This document shows, piece after piece, positions 47,574 to 57,096 of a DNA stretch of 64,000 nucleotides. Origin of the DNA: Laspinema sp963821735 (GTDB taxonomy: Bacteria > Cyanobacteriota > Cyanobacteriia > Cyanobacteriales > Laspinemataceae); assembly GCA_963821735.1 (NCBI GenBank), contig CAWGFK010000070.1, positions 620,001-684,000 of the forward strand. Direction: 5' to 3'. The notes beneath the pieces were generated by a model, which saw only the letters and a list, made by a program, of their open reading frames with translations, was not told the origin of the DNA and did not search any database. Position 1 is the stretch's first letter. Every line of letters begins with the position of its first letter. The position numbers and the translations under genes were made by a program.

Positions 47574-49274
47574 TTATCGTTTGCCGAACAATCGCCTAAT
47601 TTCCCGTTCAGAAACCGCTGTTTCTTGTTGAATTTCGTCACATTTTTGTTTCTTCAATACATTAACTTGAGCTTCGGATTCCACCCCATCCGCGATCGCC
47701 CTTAAATTGATGCCGTGGGCCATTTGGATAATGGCATTCAGAATGGGAGCATTTTGAGTGGGATTCCCAATCAAACTCCGCGATATTTTGAGACTATCCA
47801 AGCCCAAATTCCCCAGATAATTGAGGGAACTTTGGGCAATGCCAAATTGGGCGATGGTGAGGTGCAATCCTAGCCGTTTGAATTGGAGCAATTGAGAGCC
47901 TAGGGCATTCAAGTTTTTAGTATTGGCGATCGCCTCGGCTGGAATCTCTAATTCCAAAGACCGAGGGTCGAGACCCGTGCTGTTTAAGCTATCAAGAATC
48001 ATCGCTGTGATATTAACATCATTCAGCAATTGTTCCGAGATGCTCGTCGAAATTCGGACCGAGAGTTTGGCCTCATTTTGCCATAGTTTACCCTGCTGAC
48101 AAGCGATTTGTAACATCCACTGACTCATGTCTCGCACCAGTCCCACTTCTTGGGCTAAAGACATAACTTTAGCGGGAGGAATCGGTCCCAATCGGGGATG
48201 ATCCCAATAGGGGACTGCCGCGACTGACGTGATTTTTTTCTTCCGGAGATCGATGCGGGGTTGATAAAAGACTTGCAGTTGTTTTTGTTCCCAACTGCGC
48301 CGCAAATCCGAGGCGAGTTCCAACTCCTTGGCGGTATCAAAGCCAAACAACGGACGGGTATAAATTTTACAGGAATTTCCCCCAGATTGCTTGACTTCTC
48401 CCATTGCTACCCCAGCTTGTCTGCGGAGTTCTTCCACATTGGAGATAGTGGGATAAAAGGCGATGCCAATTGAGGCGGTGAGGGGAATGGATTTGCGTTC
48501 AATCTGGTAGGGTTGAGCGATTGCTTGTAATAAATTTTGGGCGATCGCCACGGTAGTTTCTTTCTCACTCACCGGAGGCAGCACAATTCCAAACTCGTCA
48601 CCCCCGATCCGAACTGCACCGCCGCCATCCAGTTGTTCAGTAAAATCAATCAGACGGCGGGCCACCTGTTGTAAAATCAGGTCGCCTTTTCCATAGCTAA
48701 TGGTGTCATTAATTCGACCAAATTTATCCAACCCTAAGAGCAAAAAGGGAACGAGGGTATTTCTGCCTTGACTTTTGGCGATCGCCTCTTCCAATAGACC
48801 CTCTTTTCCCTCTAGTCCGGACAAGTTTGGTAAACCCGTGAGGGAATCAAATTTTTCTAACAGATTAAGTTGTTCTGACACTTGCTTAAGCTGTTCGGTT
48901 TGCTGTCCCGTCCGCCTGAGTCTCGCTTCAATTGCCTCTAGTAATTCGTTCTTGGTAAAGGGTTTCGTGAGATAATCATCCGCCCCCAGATTCATGCCTT
49001 GCCGCACGTCCGAGCGATCGCCCTTTGCGGTCAGAAAGATTAAGGGAATATTGACGGTATTCGGATCCGCTCTTAATTCTTGTAATACCCCATACCCATC
49101 GAGTTCGGGCATCATAATATCGCAAATAATCAGATCGAACCCCTCTGATTTTGCCAGTGCAACCCCTTCCCGTCCGTTGGTAGCCCCACTTCCTTCAAAA
49201 TCTTCAGCTTCAAGAAAATCGAGGATGTTGTTCAGAATTTCCGCTGTATCTTCAATAACTAATATTTTGGTCAT
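47574..49274 (-). CDS. Response regulator with GGDEF and degenerate EAL domain
   Basis: 566 residues. The receiver (1-120) has VIEDTAE, CDIMMPELDG and TKPF. The diguanylate cyclase domain (about 140-305) has DSLTGLPN, LLGLDKFGRIND and an intact GGDEF, so cyclic-di-GMP synthesis is plausible. The EAL-type domain (about 325-560) has lost its catalytic residues: the EALLRW motif reads AVPYW, the DDFG motif reads AQFG, and LKIDRS reads LKISRS. It is therefore predicted to be non-catalytic and may bind or regulate. Cytoplasmic; the N-terminal receiver implies control by an unlinked kinase. Confidence 0.9.
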   Translation of the reverse strand: MTKILVIEDTAEILNNILDFLEAEDFEGSGATNGREGVALAKSEGFDLIICDIMMPELDGYGVLQELRADPNTVNIPLIFLTAKGDRSDVRQGMNLGADDYLTKPFTKNELLEAIEARLRRTGQQTEQLKQVSEQLNLLEKFDSLTGLPNLSGLEGKEGLLEEAIAKSQGRNTLVPFLLLGLDKFGRINDTISYGKGDLILQQVARRLIDFTEQLDGGGAVRIGGDEFGIVLPPVSEKETTVAIAQNLLQAIAQPYQIERKSIPLTASIGIAFYPTISNVEELRRQAGVAMGEVKQSGGNSCKIYTRPLFGFDTAKELELASDLRRSWEQKQLQVFYQPRIDLRKKKITSVAAVPYWDHPRLGPIPPAKVMSLAQEVGLVRDMSQWMLQIACQQGKLWQNEAKLSVRISTSISEQLLNDVNITAMILDSLNSTGLDPRSLELEIPAEAIANTKNLNALGSQLLQFKRLGLHLTIAQFGIAQSSLNYLGNLGLDSLKISRSLIGNPTQNAPILNAIIQMAHGINLRAIADGVESEAQVNVLKKQKCDEIQQETAVSEREIRRLFGKR

Positions 49275-50104
49275 ACCCTTGCTCTTTAAGAGAATCCCTT
49301 ATTTATAAAGCGATGTTTTGGGCAACATCGCCTTGATTGGTCCTGACTTACACCCCGACCCGAAGCGGATGGCAGACATCCTTTTCACCGCTTGAGCAAT
49401 GCTTAGGGATTCGCTACCTGACTTTCCAGTTTATTATAAAACAAAGTTCTGGGCACAGCAGTGAGTTAGAATTGCTGATTTTTCACAAAAGACTGACCCG
49501 CGTTTGATTGCTGATCGAGACGAGTTATGCTATCGGGCAGTAAGCTGTTCCTTCTTTAAATTGTGTAATCTTAGGGAGCAAGATATGAACCTGGAAGGCA
49601 TCGCTGAGGGGCTTCACGCACAGAAGAAAGAGCCAGGGCCGCACATCGGAGGAACAGGCGTCGGATCCATTGTCAGAATCCTGTCAGGTTCGCTATAGTC
49701 AAAGAACCGCCTGGCTTGTTCTCAGGCTTCCCATCCCTGGCTAGAAGTCAAGGGAACCCTCAAAAGTAGCGCAGGCGATCGCCACTCTCACCACACCGGC
49801 AAGATTTTGTCTGAATCCGCCCTCCTCATCAGTCTTTTTTCCGAAAGATTCAGCGTTTAATCTGCATTCATCCTATTTTTTCAGGGTTTTTCTCTCCCCA
49901 AATTCAACTCTTCCCGGTCAGAATTCAAGGGAAAATTACCGAGTTTGTGAAGAAAGGTAAAGCCAGGAAGATGCAAACAAGGTGTGGAAGAAAAATGCCT
50001 ATCCAGCGATCCCTTCACCGATTGCGGAACGGACAGAACCGCTATTGTAGCTAGCGATATCAAAACACAATCATCCATCCATGCACTCACCAGGAGCATC
50101 ATTC
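49275..50104. other. Spacer upstream of the 202-aa gene
   Basis: No recognised gene. A 37-codon frame from an ATG at 49585 follows GGGAGCAAG but has no supporting feature. No RNA gene or mobile element was recognised. The region should hold promoters for both divergent neighbours. Confidence 0.4.
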
Positions 50105-50713
50105 ATGGCAAATCAACCCCGTGATCTGGAATATGGAGAATCTTCTCAATCTCATCTGGAGTTAGAACTGTTAGAGCTACTGACTCAGACAGAAGTTCCT
50201 TACCCTTGGAACCCGACTGCCGTTGAGACTGATGCCTATTTTTCCACTGTAGAAGCTGAGGTTGCGCCCTTGTGGTTGACTGAAGAAGCCGACTTCGCAC
50301 CTCAAGCACAAAAGGCGATCGCCGCTTTCGAGAGACTGTGGTCCGCAAATCCCTCAGCAACCTCCGCAGTAGAGAGCGTTAGAGCCGGTTTACTGCAAAA
50401 GTTTGGGACACAAGTACCTTCTAGCTGGTTAGGGGCGATCGCCGAACGTGCTCAAACCCTAACCTCTAACGAAACCCCAATTGCTCAAAGATTAGTGCAA
50501 TGTGTCAGCGAACTGCTGCCGCAATGGACCCCGGAAGATTTACAGGTTTTAGCCCGACCCTTTGCCTACGCCATGCGAGGCGAGTCTCTGGACTCCACTG
50601 TAAATACGATGAGCCAAAAAACCTGGTCAAACTTGTCCGAGATTGAAAAAGCCCGCCTGAGTTTGGCGATCGCTCGTTATGCCGTCTCTGAATTAGAAAA
50701 TTTTTCGGCATAA
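50105..50713 (+). CDS. Hypothetical protein (202 aa) upstream of CHAT-FHA gene
   Basis: 202 residues, soluble, acidic, largely helical, with an N-terminal unstructured-looking segment. I do not recognise a domain; SWLGAIAERAQTL and LARPFAYAMRGESLDST are the most distinctive stretches. The start at 50105 is chosen because AGGAG lies nine bases upstream, rather than ATG 50081. It is on the same strand as, and 328 bases before, the CHAT-FHA gene. A shared function is possible but not shown by sequence. Confidence 0.65.
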   Translation: MANQPRDLEYGESSQSHLELELLELLTQTEVPYPWNPTAVETDAYFSTVEAEVAPLWLTEEADFAPQAQKAIAAFERLWSANPSATSAVESVRAGLLQKFGTQVPSSWLGAIAERAQTLTSNETPIAQRLVQCVSELLPQWTPEDLQVLARPFAYAMRGESLDSTVNTMSQKTWSNLSEIEKARLSLAIARYAVSELENFSA

Positions 50714-51041
50714 ATCATCGGGGGTGTTATTTTAATAACCTTGCACTCTACTTTAATTCAGGGTCAACACTTTCTCCTGGGGATGGCCAGCTTTTTGGGC
50801 CAAGCAATCCCATTTTGTCAACCCCCTGGCTGGTTGAGCATCTCGGTAAAGAGGCTTGCGCCTCAGTGTATCCCCCGCGATCGCCTTGATTGGGTCAATC
50901 CAAACACTGGATCACACCCTTTCACACCAAAGGCGGGGGATATTGCTTTAATCCTGGGCGAATATCCCTGAATGTAACATCATCACCCGAGAACAGATAC
51001 ACTGATTAAAAGCCCCTTTCACATTAGAGCCAGTGTTCTGA
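50714..51041. other. Spacer between the 202-aa gene and the CHAT-FHA gene
   Basis: No convincing gene or terminator hairpin. A 76-codon frame at 50741 lacks a ribosome-binding site. Nothing else was recognised. Confidence 0.35.
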
Positions 51042-52697
51042 ATGTCTTGGTCTGAGATTCCTTGCCTGAGCATCGCGATCGCCCCATTAAATACCAACTC
51101 TGATGCAAAACACTTTGCTATATGGGTTCTGAAAGCCCCCTATCCCGGTGGCTACGTTCATTATGACTGTCCCTGGCCCGATAGCCTCACCCAAACTTGG
51201 CAAGCGTGGCATCAGCTATTTTCCCTACAGCCCTTGCCTTCAGTCTGGAATCTGCCGCCTTCATCCCAAGACAACTCCTTGTCCATGCTCACCCCCAGCA
51301 GCAGTCAGTCTCCCGCGAGTTACAGCGCTCGACTGATGCAGCAGTTAGGACTCCAGCTTTGGCAATGGCTGTTTGGGGAAGCGCTTCAAAATAGCTACGC
51401 CCAAAGCATGGGAATCGCAATGGGTCAGGACCGACCCCTACGGATCCAGTTAGAAATTCGGGACCCCGAACTGATCGCTTTGCCTTGGGAACTCATGCAA
51501 CCCCGTGCCGGTAAACCCACCATTTGCCTCAATCCCCAATTGCGATTTAGCCGGACCACCAGTGATGTAGACCCCCTGGCGATTCGTTGCACCGCGCAAG
51601 CTTTAAAAATTTTATTAGTCTTAGGGGAAGAAGTCGAAACCCCGGGTCATTCCTCCCAGGCAGAAAACCGCCTCCAACTGCAAAAAGAAGCGGATGCCTT
51701 AGTGCAGGTCCTGGAACAGAGCGATCGCAACCGGAACTCCGGTGACAATATCCTCCCAGTATCCTGCCATGTGGATACCTTGGTACAACCCACCCCCAAC
51801 GAACTGATCGAAACTCTGGAATCGGGAAATTATAATATTTTCTTCTATGCGGGCCACGGCATCTGTGCCCCTGCCGGAGGTCAGTTATTATTGCGAAGTG
51901 GAACCCATTTAAGCGGGACGGAGTTGGCTCAAGTGTTGGTCCGCTCAGAAGTGACTTTAGCGGTGTTTAATGCTTGTTGGGGTGCTCAAAGCGATCGCCA
52001 GAATGAACAAGCGATTCCTCGCAGTAGTCTAGCTGAGGTCCTGATTCATCATGGCGTCCCAGCAGTGTTGGGAATGCGCGACTCGATTACCGATGAAGAA
52101 GCGTTAAGTTTTATTCAAGCCTTTACCAGCGCCCTGGCGGATCGAATGTCCATCGATCGCGCTGTGGCAGTCGCCCGACAACAGTTATTAACGGTTTATA
52201 AATTTAATCAACCCGCCTGGACCTTGCCAGTCCTTTATATGCATCCAGAGTTTAATGGGGAATTAATCCAACCCCTGGATTATTTGGAGACGGAACTCCC
52301 GGAGAACACACCTTCGGGGATTCGACCTTTAATTAGTTTGGCTTATCTGCGATCGGTCGATGTCAGCAATCAAGTCTGGCCGATTCGCGGGGGCCTCATG
52401 CGGGTGGGGCGTCGGTCTCAAAACGACCTAGTGATTCAGGAACGGTGGGTTTCCCAACGACACGCCGAAATTTTTTATCGGGATATGTCTGGGACAGGTT
52501 CAGTTCCCGCTTATTTTCTGCGGGACTTTTCTCGGTATGGAACTTTGATTAAAAGTAGTAATGGGTGGCAAAAAGTCCACCATCAGGAAGTGAAGTTGGA
52601 ATCAGGGATTTTATTGAAATTTGGCAGTTCTCAGGGTCAAACTTTAGAGTTTACCATTGATGAATGGCCTCCGCATGATACAGGAGAAAAGGGGTAA
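51042..52697 (+). CDS. CHAT caspase-like peptidase with C-terminal FHA domain
   Basis: 551 residues, no signal peptide. The N-terminal ~200 residues include LEIRDPELIALPWELM, the usual lead-in to CHAT folds. The CHAT domain (about 205-405) has the catalytic His in FFYAGHG and Cys in FNACWGAQ, so it should be an active cysteine peptidase. From about 440 an FHA phosphothreonine-binding domain follows (RVGRRSQNDLVI, SQRHAEI, DFSRYGTLI). The architecture implies a peptidase whose partner or activation depends on a phosphorylated protein, for example a Ser/Thr kinase substrate. No kinase gene is adjacent. Confidence 0.88.
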   Translation: MSWSEIPCLSIAIAPLNTNSDAKHFAIWVLKAPYPGGYVHYDCPWPDSLTQTWQAWHQLFSLQPLPSVWNLPPSSQDNSLSMLTPSSSQSPASYSARLMQQLGLQLWQWLFGEALQNSYAQSMGIAMGQDRPLRIQLEIRDPELIALPWELMQPRAGKPTICLNPQLRFSRTTSDVDPLAIRCTAQALKILLVLGEEVETPGHSSQAENRLQLQKEADALVQVLEQSDRNRNSGDNILPVSCHVDTLVQPTPNELIETLESGNYNIFFYAGHGICAPAGGQLLLRSGTHLSGTELAQVLVRSEVTLAVFNACWGAQSDRQNEQAIPRSSLAEVLIHHGVPAVLGMRDSITDEEALSFIQAFTSALADRMSIDRAVAVARQQLLTVYKFNQPAWTLPVLYMHPEFNGELIQPLDYLETELPENTPSGIRPLISLAYLRSVDVSNQVWPIRGGLMRVGRRSQNDLVIQERWVSQRHAEIFYRDMSGTGSVPAYFLRDFSRYGTLIKSSNGWQKVHHQEVKLESGILLKFGSSQGQTLEFTIDEWPPHDTGEKG

Positions 52698-53666
52698 TAT
52701 CAACATCCCATCCTAGGGCTGTTTCATTCTGAAATTTGGCAATTACCGAAACCCTGAACCAGAAAAAATTTACCCTGTTTTTTATTCATCCTCTTAATCT
52801 GAAGAAAAAAGCAAACGCCTTACTAAGAAGTAGCTTTTACCTGTAAATCAGGCATTTTTATATCGGGAATGAAACAGATATACCCTGGTTAATGGTTGCG
52901 TAATAGGTTGATGTAAAAGGCTTATTTTTAAACCAAACAGGTTGCTAACCTTTCCCGTTTCGGAGTCCTATAGGGGGGGATAGTTCTAACGACGTCATGA
53001 TTCATGATCATCAGTTTAAATGAAATTTAAAAATATTTGACTTTAAAGTTTTAAGGTATTATTTTAAAAATTTAAACCCTCTCACATTTTTATAACCCTT
53101 CTCCAACTTTTCAGGATTTAAAGGTATTATTAAAATCATTCAATAGGGATAGGTTTTTTCTGGGCTGGTACTGACCGATTGATATCACTTTAATTTGAAT
53201 CAGGGAGGCATATTTGTATATTTAGCTTTCGCCTGGACTCAGACTTTCATGATTCCCTTTTAAACCTCTTGACAAATCTCGGATCTTATGAAAAGATAAA
53301 TAATCTGGGTAAACCAGACTCAATTTAAGTTTTCCGCAGACTTTTTTATATAGCGACCCTAAATCATTTTGACAGGGATCCAAGCTGGAACACCTTAGAG
53401 TGCGGTAAGCACCACCTAGGCCGTAGGCTTTGCATCTTGCTGGCTATCTTTAATAGCAACATGATTTAGACGTGCTATACCCAGTCAAAAAAATCAGCCA
53501 AGCTATTGATATGTGAGTTTTCTCCCGCCAGATCCCTAGAAGATCCCACGGGCAGAAGATTTTTGGTTGAAATTTTTACATAACTTAGGGACAAAAAAGA
53601 TTAAGTCCTGATGACCCGGAAAACCGGGGTGCTTCCCAACGAATACTTATCCATTTACCATCCATC
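52698..53666. other. Long AT-rich spacer
   Basis: It holds a diverged family A element at 52715-52880 and, at 53415-53440, GGCCGTAGGCTTTGCATCTTG, resembling the empty insertion site of the family B element at 1979. The rest is AT-rich and no gene was recognised. Confidence 0.5.
52715..52880. mobile_element. Diverged family A element
   Basis: The left end TAGGGCTGTTTCATT and the right end GGGAATGAAACAGATA retain 10-12 bp of complementary family A terminus. The interior differs from the other copies and no target duplication is clear. Probably an old, decayed copy. Confidence 0.5.
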
Positions 53667-54650
53667 ATGAAATATAGCAAAACGCGCTTCTTCGGTGGTC
53701 GCTTTTGGGGAACCCCAGAAAAATATGGGTTACTCAAGTATGAATCGTGGAATCTTGGGGATGATGTACAAAGTTTAGCTGCTGCTCAGTACCTTCCTCA
53801 CATTGATTTTGATATTTCACGGGATCATAGTAGCGAAGTCCGGGACTGTGGTCCCATCAAGATGATTATGAATGGTTGGTTTATAGGGCCTTTTAATAAT
53901 GAGCCGATTGATTGGCCCCCCCCTCCAAACATCGAGCCTCTGTTTGTGTCTTTCCATATTGGGCGTGAGGAACTAGCCGATCAGAAATACCGGGATTACT
54001 ACAAACAGTTTGAACCGATTGGCTGTCGCAGTTATAAAACCTTAGAGCGTCTAACGGATTTGGGAGTTGAGGCTTACTTTTCTGGGTGTTTAACCTTAAC
54101 ACTTCAGAATAGATTCAAAGAACGTACCGATAACATCTACTTTGTCGATCCCTTCAGTTTTGGTGAGGGGAGAAGCTACCCAACTCCGAAGAGTAAAAAC
54201 TTTCGTCAAGATTTATGGGAAAAATTCCCCGAGGAAATCCGTAACAAAGCGACGTATCTAAGACATACGGTAGAACTAAAACCGCCAGACTACATCAATC
54301 CTTACAAGCGGACCCGTTTAACTCAGTCTTTGCTGGATCAGTATGCACAGGCGAAGCTAGTCATTACCGGGAGAATTCACTGCGCTCTTCCCTGTTTAGC
54401 AATGGGAACGCCAGTCATTTTACTCACGGACAAAGAAATTTTATCCAATGATACGAGAATGGGAGGATTAATCGATTTGTTCAAGCACTATTCCTTTGAT
54501 GAAATTTTGAGTGGTGCAATGGATATTAATTGGGAGTCTCCAGAACCTAATCCGGTAGATATTTCCGCAATGGTAGAAAAATTAAGAACAACCTGTACGG
54601 ACTTTATGGCAAGAACTCAGTTATTAAGTCTATCGCTCAGGGTTAACTAA
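53667..54650 (+). CDS. Polysaccharide pyruvyl transferase family protein
   Basis: 327 residues. The PF04230-type fold is suggested by the N-terminal YESWNLGDDVQSLAAAQYLP, IGCRSYKTLERL in the middle, and the C-terminal LVITGRIHCALPCLAMGTPVILL with its conserved Arg-x-His. Family members add pyruvate ketals to surface glycans or, as CsaB/WcaK-like proteins, act in exopolysaccharide synthesis. No glycan operon surrounds it, so the substrate is unknown. A repeat-filled spacer follows. Confidence 0.85.
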   Translation: MKYSKTRFFGGRFWGTPEKYGLLKYESWNLGDDVQSLAAAQYLPHIDFDISRDHSSEVRDCGPIKMIMNGWFIGPFNNEPIDWPPPPNIEPLFVSFHIGREELADQKYRDYYKQFEPIGCRSYKTLERLTDLGVEAYFSGCLTLTLQNRFKERTDNIYFVDPFSFGEGRSYPTPKSKNFRQDLWEKFPEEIRNKATYLRHTVELKPPDYINPYKRTRLTQSLLDQYAQAKLVITGRIHCALPCLAMGTPVILLTDKEILSNDTRMGGLIDLFKHYSFDEILSGAMDINWESPEPNPVDISAMVEKLRTTCTDFMARTQLLSLSLRVN

Positions 54651-54718
54651 TCGCTCGTCAGGGTTGAGGGTGATCCAATTGAATACCAGATGCGGTTCTT
54701 AAAAGTCGGTTTTCTCTT

Positions 54719-54810
54719 CAGCCCGCGCTTATCGGGCTATAGCCCTAACGGCGCGGGTCCGCTCAATCCGCGAGTGCCCCACCGTTAACGGGTGTGGGTT
54801 TTTATAGACT
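54719..54810. repeat. Dispersed palindromic repeat, family R (copy 4)
   Basis: AGCCCGCGCTTATCGGGCT palindrome, then a GCCCCACCGTTAACGGGTGT half ending in GTTTTTATAGAC, the sequence that served as the target of the family C elements. Confidence 0.6.
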
Positions 54811-55090
54811 AGCCCTGTCAAGGTGTATTTGTAGGGGTTTGGTCTCCAAACCCTCAAGGGGTGTAGGGGTTTGGTCTCCAAACCCTCAAGGTGTATTTGT
54901 AGGGGTTTGGTCTCCAAACCCCCAAGGGATGTAGGGGTTTGGTCTGATCACCGCCAAGGGGTGTAATGCGATCGCCCCAAAAAGAGATCTGACCAAACCC
55001 CTAACATTAGGGCAGAAGAGGGTTTGGTGACCAAACCCCTACCAGAAACAGCGATTTTTCGTTATTAAATTTACCACCTTGACAGGGCTA
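54810..55090. mobile_element. MITE-like element, family C (long copy), with exact 12-bp target duplication
   Basis: Termini TAGCCCTGTCAAGGTG (54810-54825) and complement (55075-55090) are perfect. GTTTTTATAGAC precedes it at 54798-54809 and follows it at 55091-55102. The interior is built of repeated GTAGGGGTTTGGTCTCCAAAC units and their complements (TTTGGTGACCAAACCCCTAC). No coding frame was seen. Confidence 0.88.
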
Positions 55091-55102
55091 GTTTTTATAG
55101 AC

Positions 55103-55203
55103 TAGCCTTGTCAAGGTGTGTAGATTGTCGGAGTAAATGCTTGCGCCCCTACAAGAAATAACATTGATTTTTCGTCATTCAATTTACCACCTTGACAGGG
55201 CTA
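55103..55203. mobile_element. MITE-like element, family C (short copy), in tandem
   Basis: Termini TAGCCTTGTCAAGGTG (one change) and CACCTTGACAGGGCTA. It is bounded by GTTTTTATAGAC on both sides (55091-55102 and 55204-55215), the same 12-mer as the preceding copy. The 101-bp body has an internal GCGCCCCTACAAGAAATAA piece also found in the 15105 copy. Confidence 0.85.
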
Positions 55204-55261
55204 GTTTTTATAGACCTAAAGCAACCGAATTCCGTATAAGCTATTTGGCAAGCCAACATGA

Positions 55262-55322
55262 AAAGACGCCCCCGCTTCATCTCAGGAGTACAATTGCACA
55301 TCTGAGAGCAGGGGCGTCTTAT
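55262..55322 (-). terminator. Terminator of petBD
   Basis: Stem AAGACGCCCC(C)GCT / AGCAGGGGCGTCTT with a long loop. On the minus strand it ends in TTTTC. It lies 30 bases past the petD stop. Confidence 0.75.
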
Positions 55323-55351
55323 ATTTAACCGGAAATTGAACCGGGAAAAAT

Positions 55352-55834
55352 TTAGAATAGACCGAGAGTCAGGGACTTGTCGATCGGCATGATTGCGCCG
55401 ACTCCCAACCAGATGGTGAACAAAGTACCAAACAGGAACACTGCCGTTGCCAAAGGACGACGGAAGGGGTTTTGGAATTTGTTGACATTCTCAATAAAGG
55501 GAATAACCATCAAACCAACGGGAATCGCACCCATTAATGCAATTCCTAACAGTTTGTTAGGAACGACACGCAGCATCTGGAACGAAGGCCACAGATACCA
55601 TTCGGGCAGAATTTCCAGAGGGGTGGCAAAGGGGTCAGCGGGTTCTCCGACCATTGCGGGGTCGAGAACACCCAATCCAACGCATAGGGCGATCGTCCCG
55701 AGAATAACTACGGGGAAGACATACAGCAGGTCATTGGGCCAAGCGGGTTCGCCATAATAGTTATGGCCCATCCCCATTGCCAATTTAGCCCGCAACTTCG
55801 GATCGCTGAGATCCGGCTTTTTCAAAATAGACAT
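55352..55834 (-). CDS. petD: Cytochrome b6f complex subunit IV
   Basis: 160 residues, exactly the usual length. MSILKKPDLSDPKLRAKLAMGMGHNYYGEPAWPNDL is the conserved start, followed by three transmembrane helices. It contains the PEWY motif (LEILPEWYLWPSFQML) that forms part of the quinol-oxidation site. It is the downstream gene of petB-petD, with about 100 bases between. It partners cytochrome b6 at the core of the thylakoid b6f complex. Confidence 0.97.
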   Translation of the reverse strand: MSILKKPDLSDPKLRAKLAMGMGHNYYGEPAWPNDLLYVFPVVILGTIALCVGLGVLDPAMVGEPADPFATPLEILPEWYLWPSFQMLRVVPNKLLGIALMGAIPVGLMVIPFIENVNKFQNPFRRPLATAVFLFGTLFTIWLGVGAIMPIDKSLTLGLF

Positions 55835-55936
55835 CTTTGAGAATCCTCTCCTTATTGTTAAGGTCGGCAGGTCTTGACTGCAATTGCTAAAAGGATACAG
55901 CGATCGCAGGGTGATGAATGTAAAGCAAGGATCTCT

Positions 55937-56605
55937 TTACAAGGGACCGGAAATACCTTGCTTGCGAATCATTAAGAAGTGCAGCAACATGAACACGGCA
56001 ATCAGCCAAGGCAACACGAAGGTGTGCAGGCTGTAATAGCGAGTCAAGGTGCCTTGACCCACACTGGTACCACCGCGCAGCAGTTCCACAATGGTAGAAC
56101 CGACTACAGGGATTGCTTCGGGTACCCCAGAGACGATCTTAACGGCCCAGTAACCTACTTGATCCCAAGGGAGAGAGTAGCCGGTTACGCCAAAGGAGAC
56201 GGTAATCGTTGCTAAGATCACGCCGGTGACCCAGGTGAGTTCCCGAGGTTTTTTGAAACCGCCGGTTAGGTAAACTCGGAACACGTGCAGAATCATCATC
56301 AGGACCATCATACTGGCGGACCAGCGATGAACGGAACGGATGAGCCAACCGAAGTTGACCTCAGTCATCAGGTATTGGATGGAGGAAAAGGCTTCGGTAA
56401 CGGTGGGGCGATAATAGAAGGTCATCGCGAACCCAGTGGCAAATTGGATGAGGAAGCAGACTAGCGTAATCCCGCCCAAGCAGTAGAAGATATTGACATG
56501 GGGAGGGACGTACTTGCTGGTGATGTCCTCAGCAAGCGCCTGAATTTCGAGGCGCTCTTCAAACCACTGGTATGTTTTGGAGTTCGTTACGTCTTTGGAA
56601 AACAT
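55937..56605 (-). CDS. petB: Cytochrome b6
   Basis: 222 residues with four transmembrane helices. Heme-ligating His pairs are visible in SVHRWSASMMVLMMILHVFRVYLTGG and YSLHTFVLPWLIAVFMLLHF. The N-terminal region PHVNIFYCLGG has the Cys that covalently holds heme c(n). It is the first gene of petBD and is divergent from ctpA across a 491-base spacer. Confidence 0.97.
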   Translation of the reverse strand: MFSKDVTNSKTYQWFEERLEIQALAEDITSKYVPPHVNIFYCLGGITLVCFLIQFATGFAMTFYYRPTVTEAFSSIQYLMTEVNFGWLIRSVHRWSASMMVLMMILHVFRVYLTGGFKKPRELTWVTGVILATITVSFGVTGYSLPWDQVGYWAVKIVSGVPEAIPVVGSTIVELLRGGTSVGQGTLTRYYSLHTFVLPWLIAVFMLLHFLMIRKQGISGPL

Positions 56606-57096
56606 TGCAGCAAGCGTTCCGAAAAGATTAATGCGTTTCTTCCAAAATGTAACATAATCTAAACACTATTTTCATAAATCTAAGTCCCGTTGGCGATCGC
56701 CGCTAATCCCTTTCCCCTTGCCCCTCCGGTACAAAGGATTAGGGTGGGGATCAGCCTGGAAGGTGGGGGGTTACTTTTATGAGAAAAGGTCAGCATCAAA
56801 GGGCCCGATCGCCTCGTGGGGTGGGACCTAGAGTTGGGGGGTCAGGGCTCCAGATTCCCCGGATCAGATTCTGGTTCTTTTCCTGAATATCTCCGTTGGG
56901 GCGATCTCCAATAGCGAGTTTAACCCCGACTAGGTAAGTGGAGAGGGATTGGGAGGGCGACTGCCTCGGAAACCCTTTCTTGTCAATCCTCCCAATGCTA
57001 GATAGCGAAATGCCCTAAACTGGGGTAACTTGAGCTCATACATTTAGACTTATAAAATTTGATATAAGCTTTAATCAACCTTTCAAAATCGGCATT
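56606..57096. promoter_or_regulatory. Divergent petB-ctpA control region
   Basis: Promoters for petBD (left) and ctpA (right) should lie here. An AT-rich stretch is at 56640-56690 on the petB side and another, with ATTTAGACTTATAAAATTTGATATA, at 57041-57065 just before ctpA. No repeat or gene was seen. Confidence 0.5.

Larger units (their letters stand above)
54651..55351. other. Repeat-filled spacer downstream of petD
   Basis: It contains an R repeat (54719-54810), two family C elements in tandem (54810-55090, 55103-55203) and the petD terminator (55262-55322). The minus frame at 54729 comes from the repeats and is not a gene. Confidence 0.7.

Noticed and set aside
49585..49698. 37-codon frame after GGGAGCAAG
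   Set aside because: Only the start context is suggestive; no hydrophobic or family feature and no terminator.
54729..54917. Repetitive minus frame in the petD-downstream spacer
   Set aside because: It is the translation of the GTAGGGGTTTGGTC repeats inside a family C element.
54810..55203. CRISPR array
   Set aside because: Repeats are irregularly spaced with palindromic termini and target duplications, without uniform spacers or cas genes.
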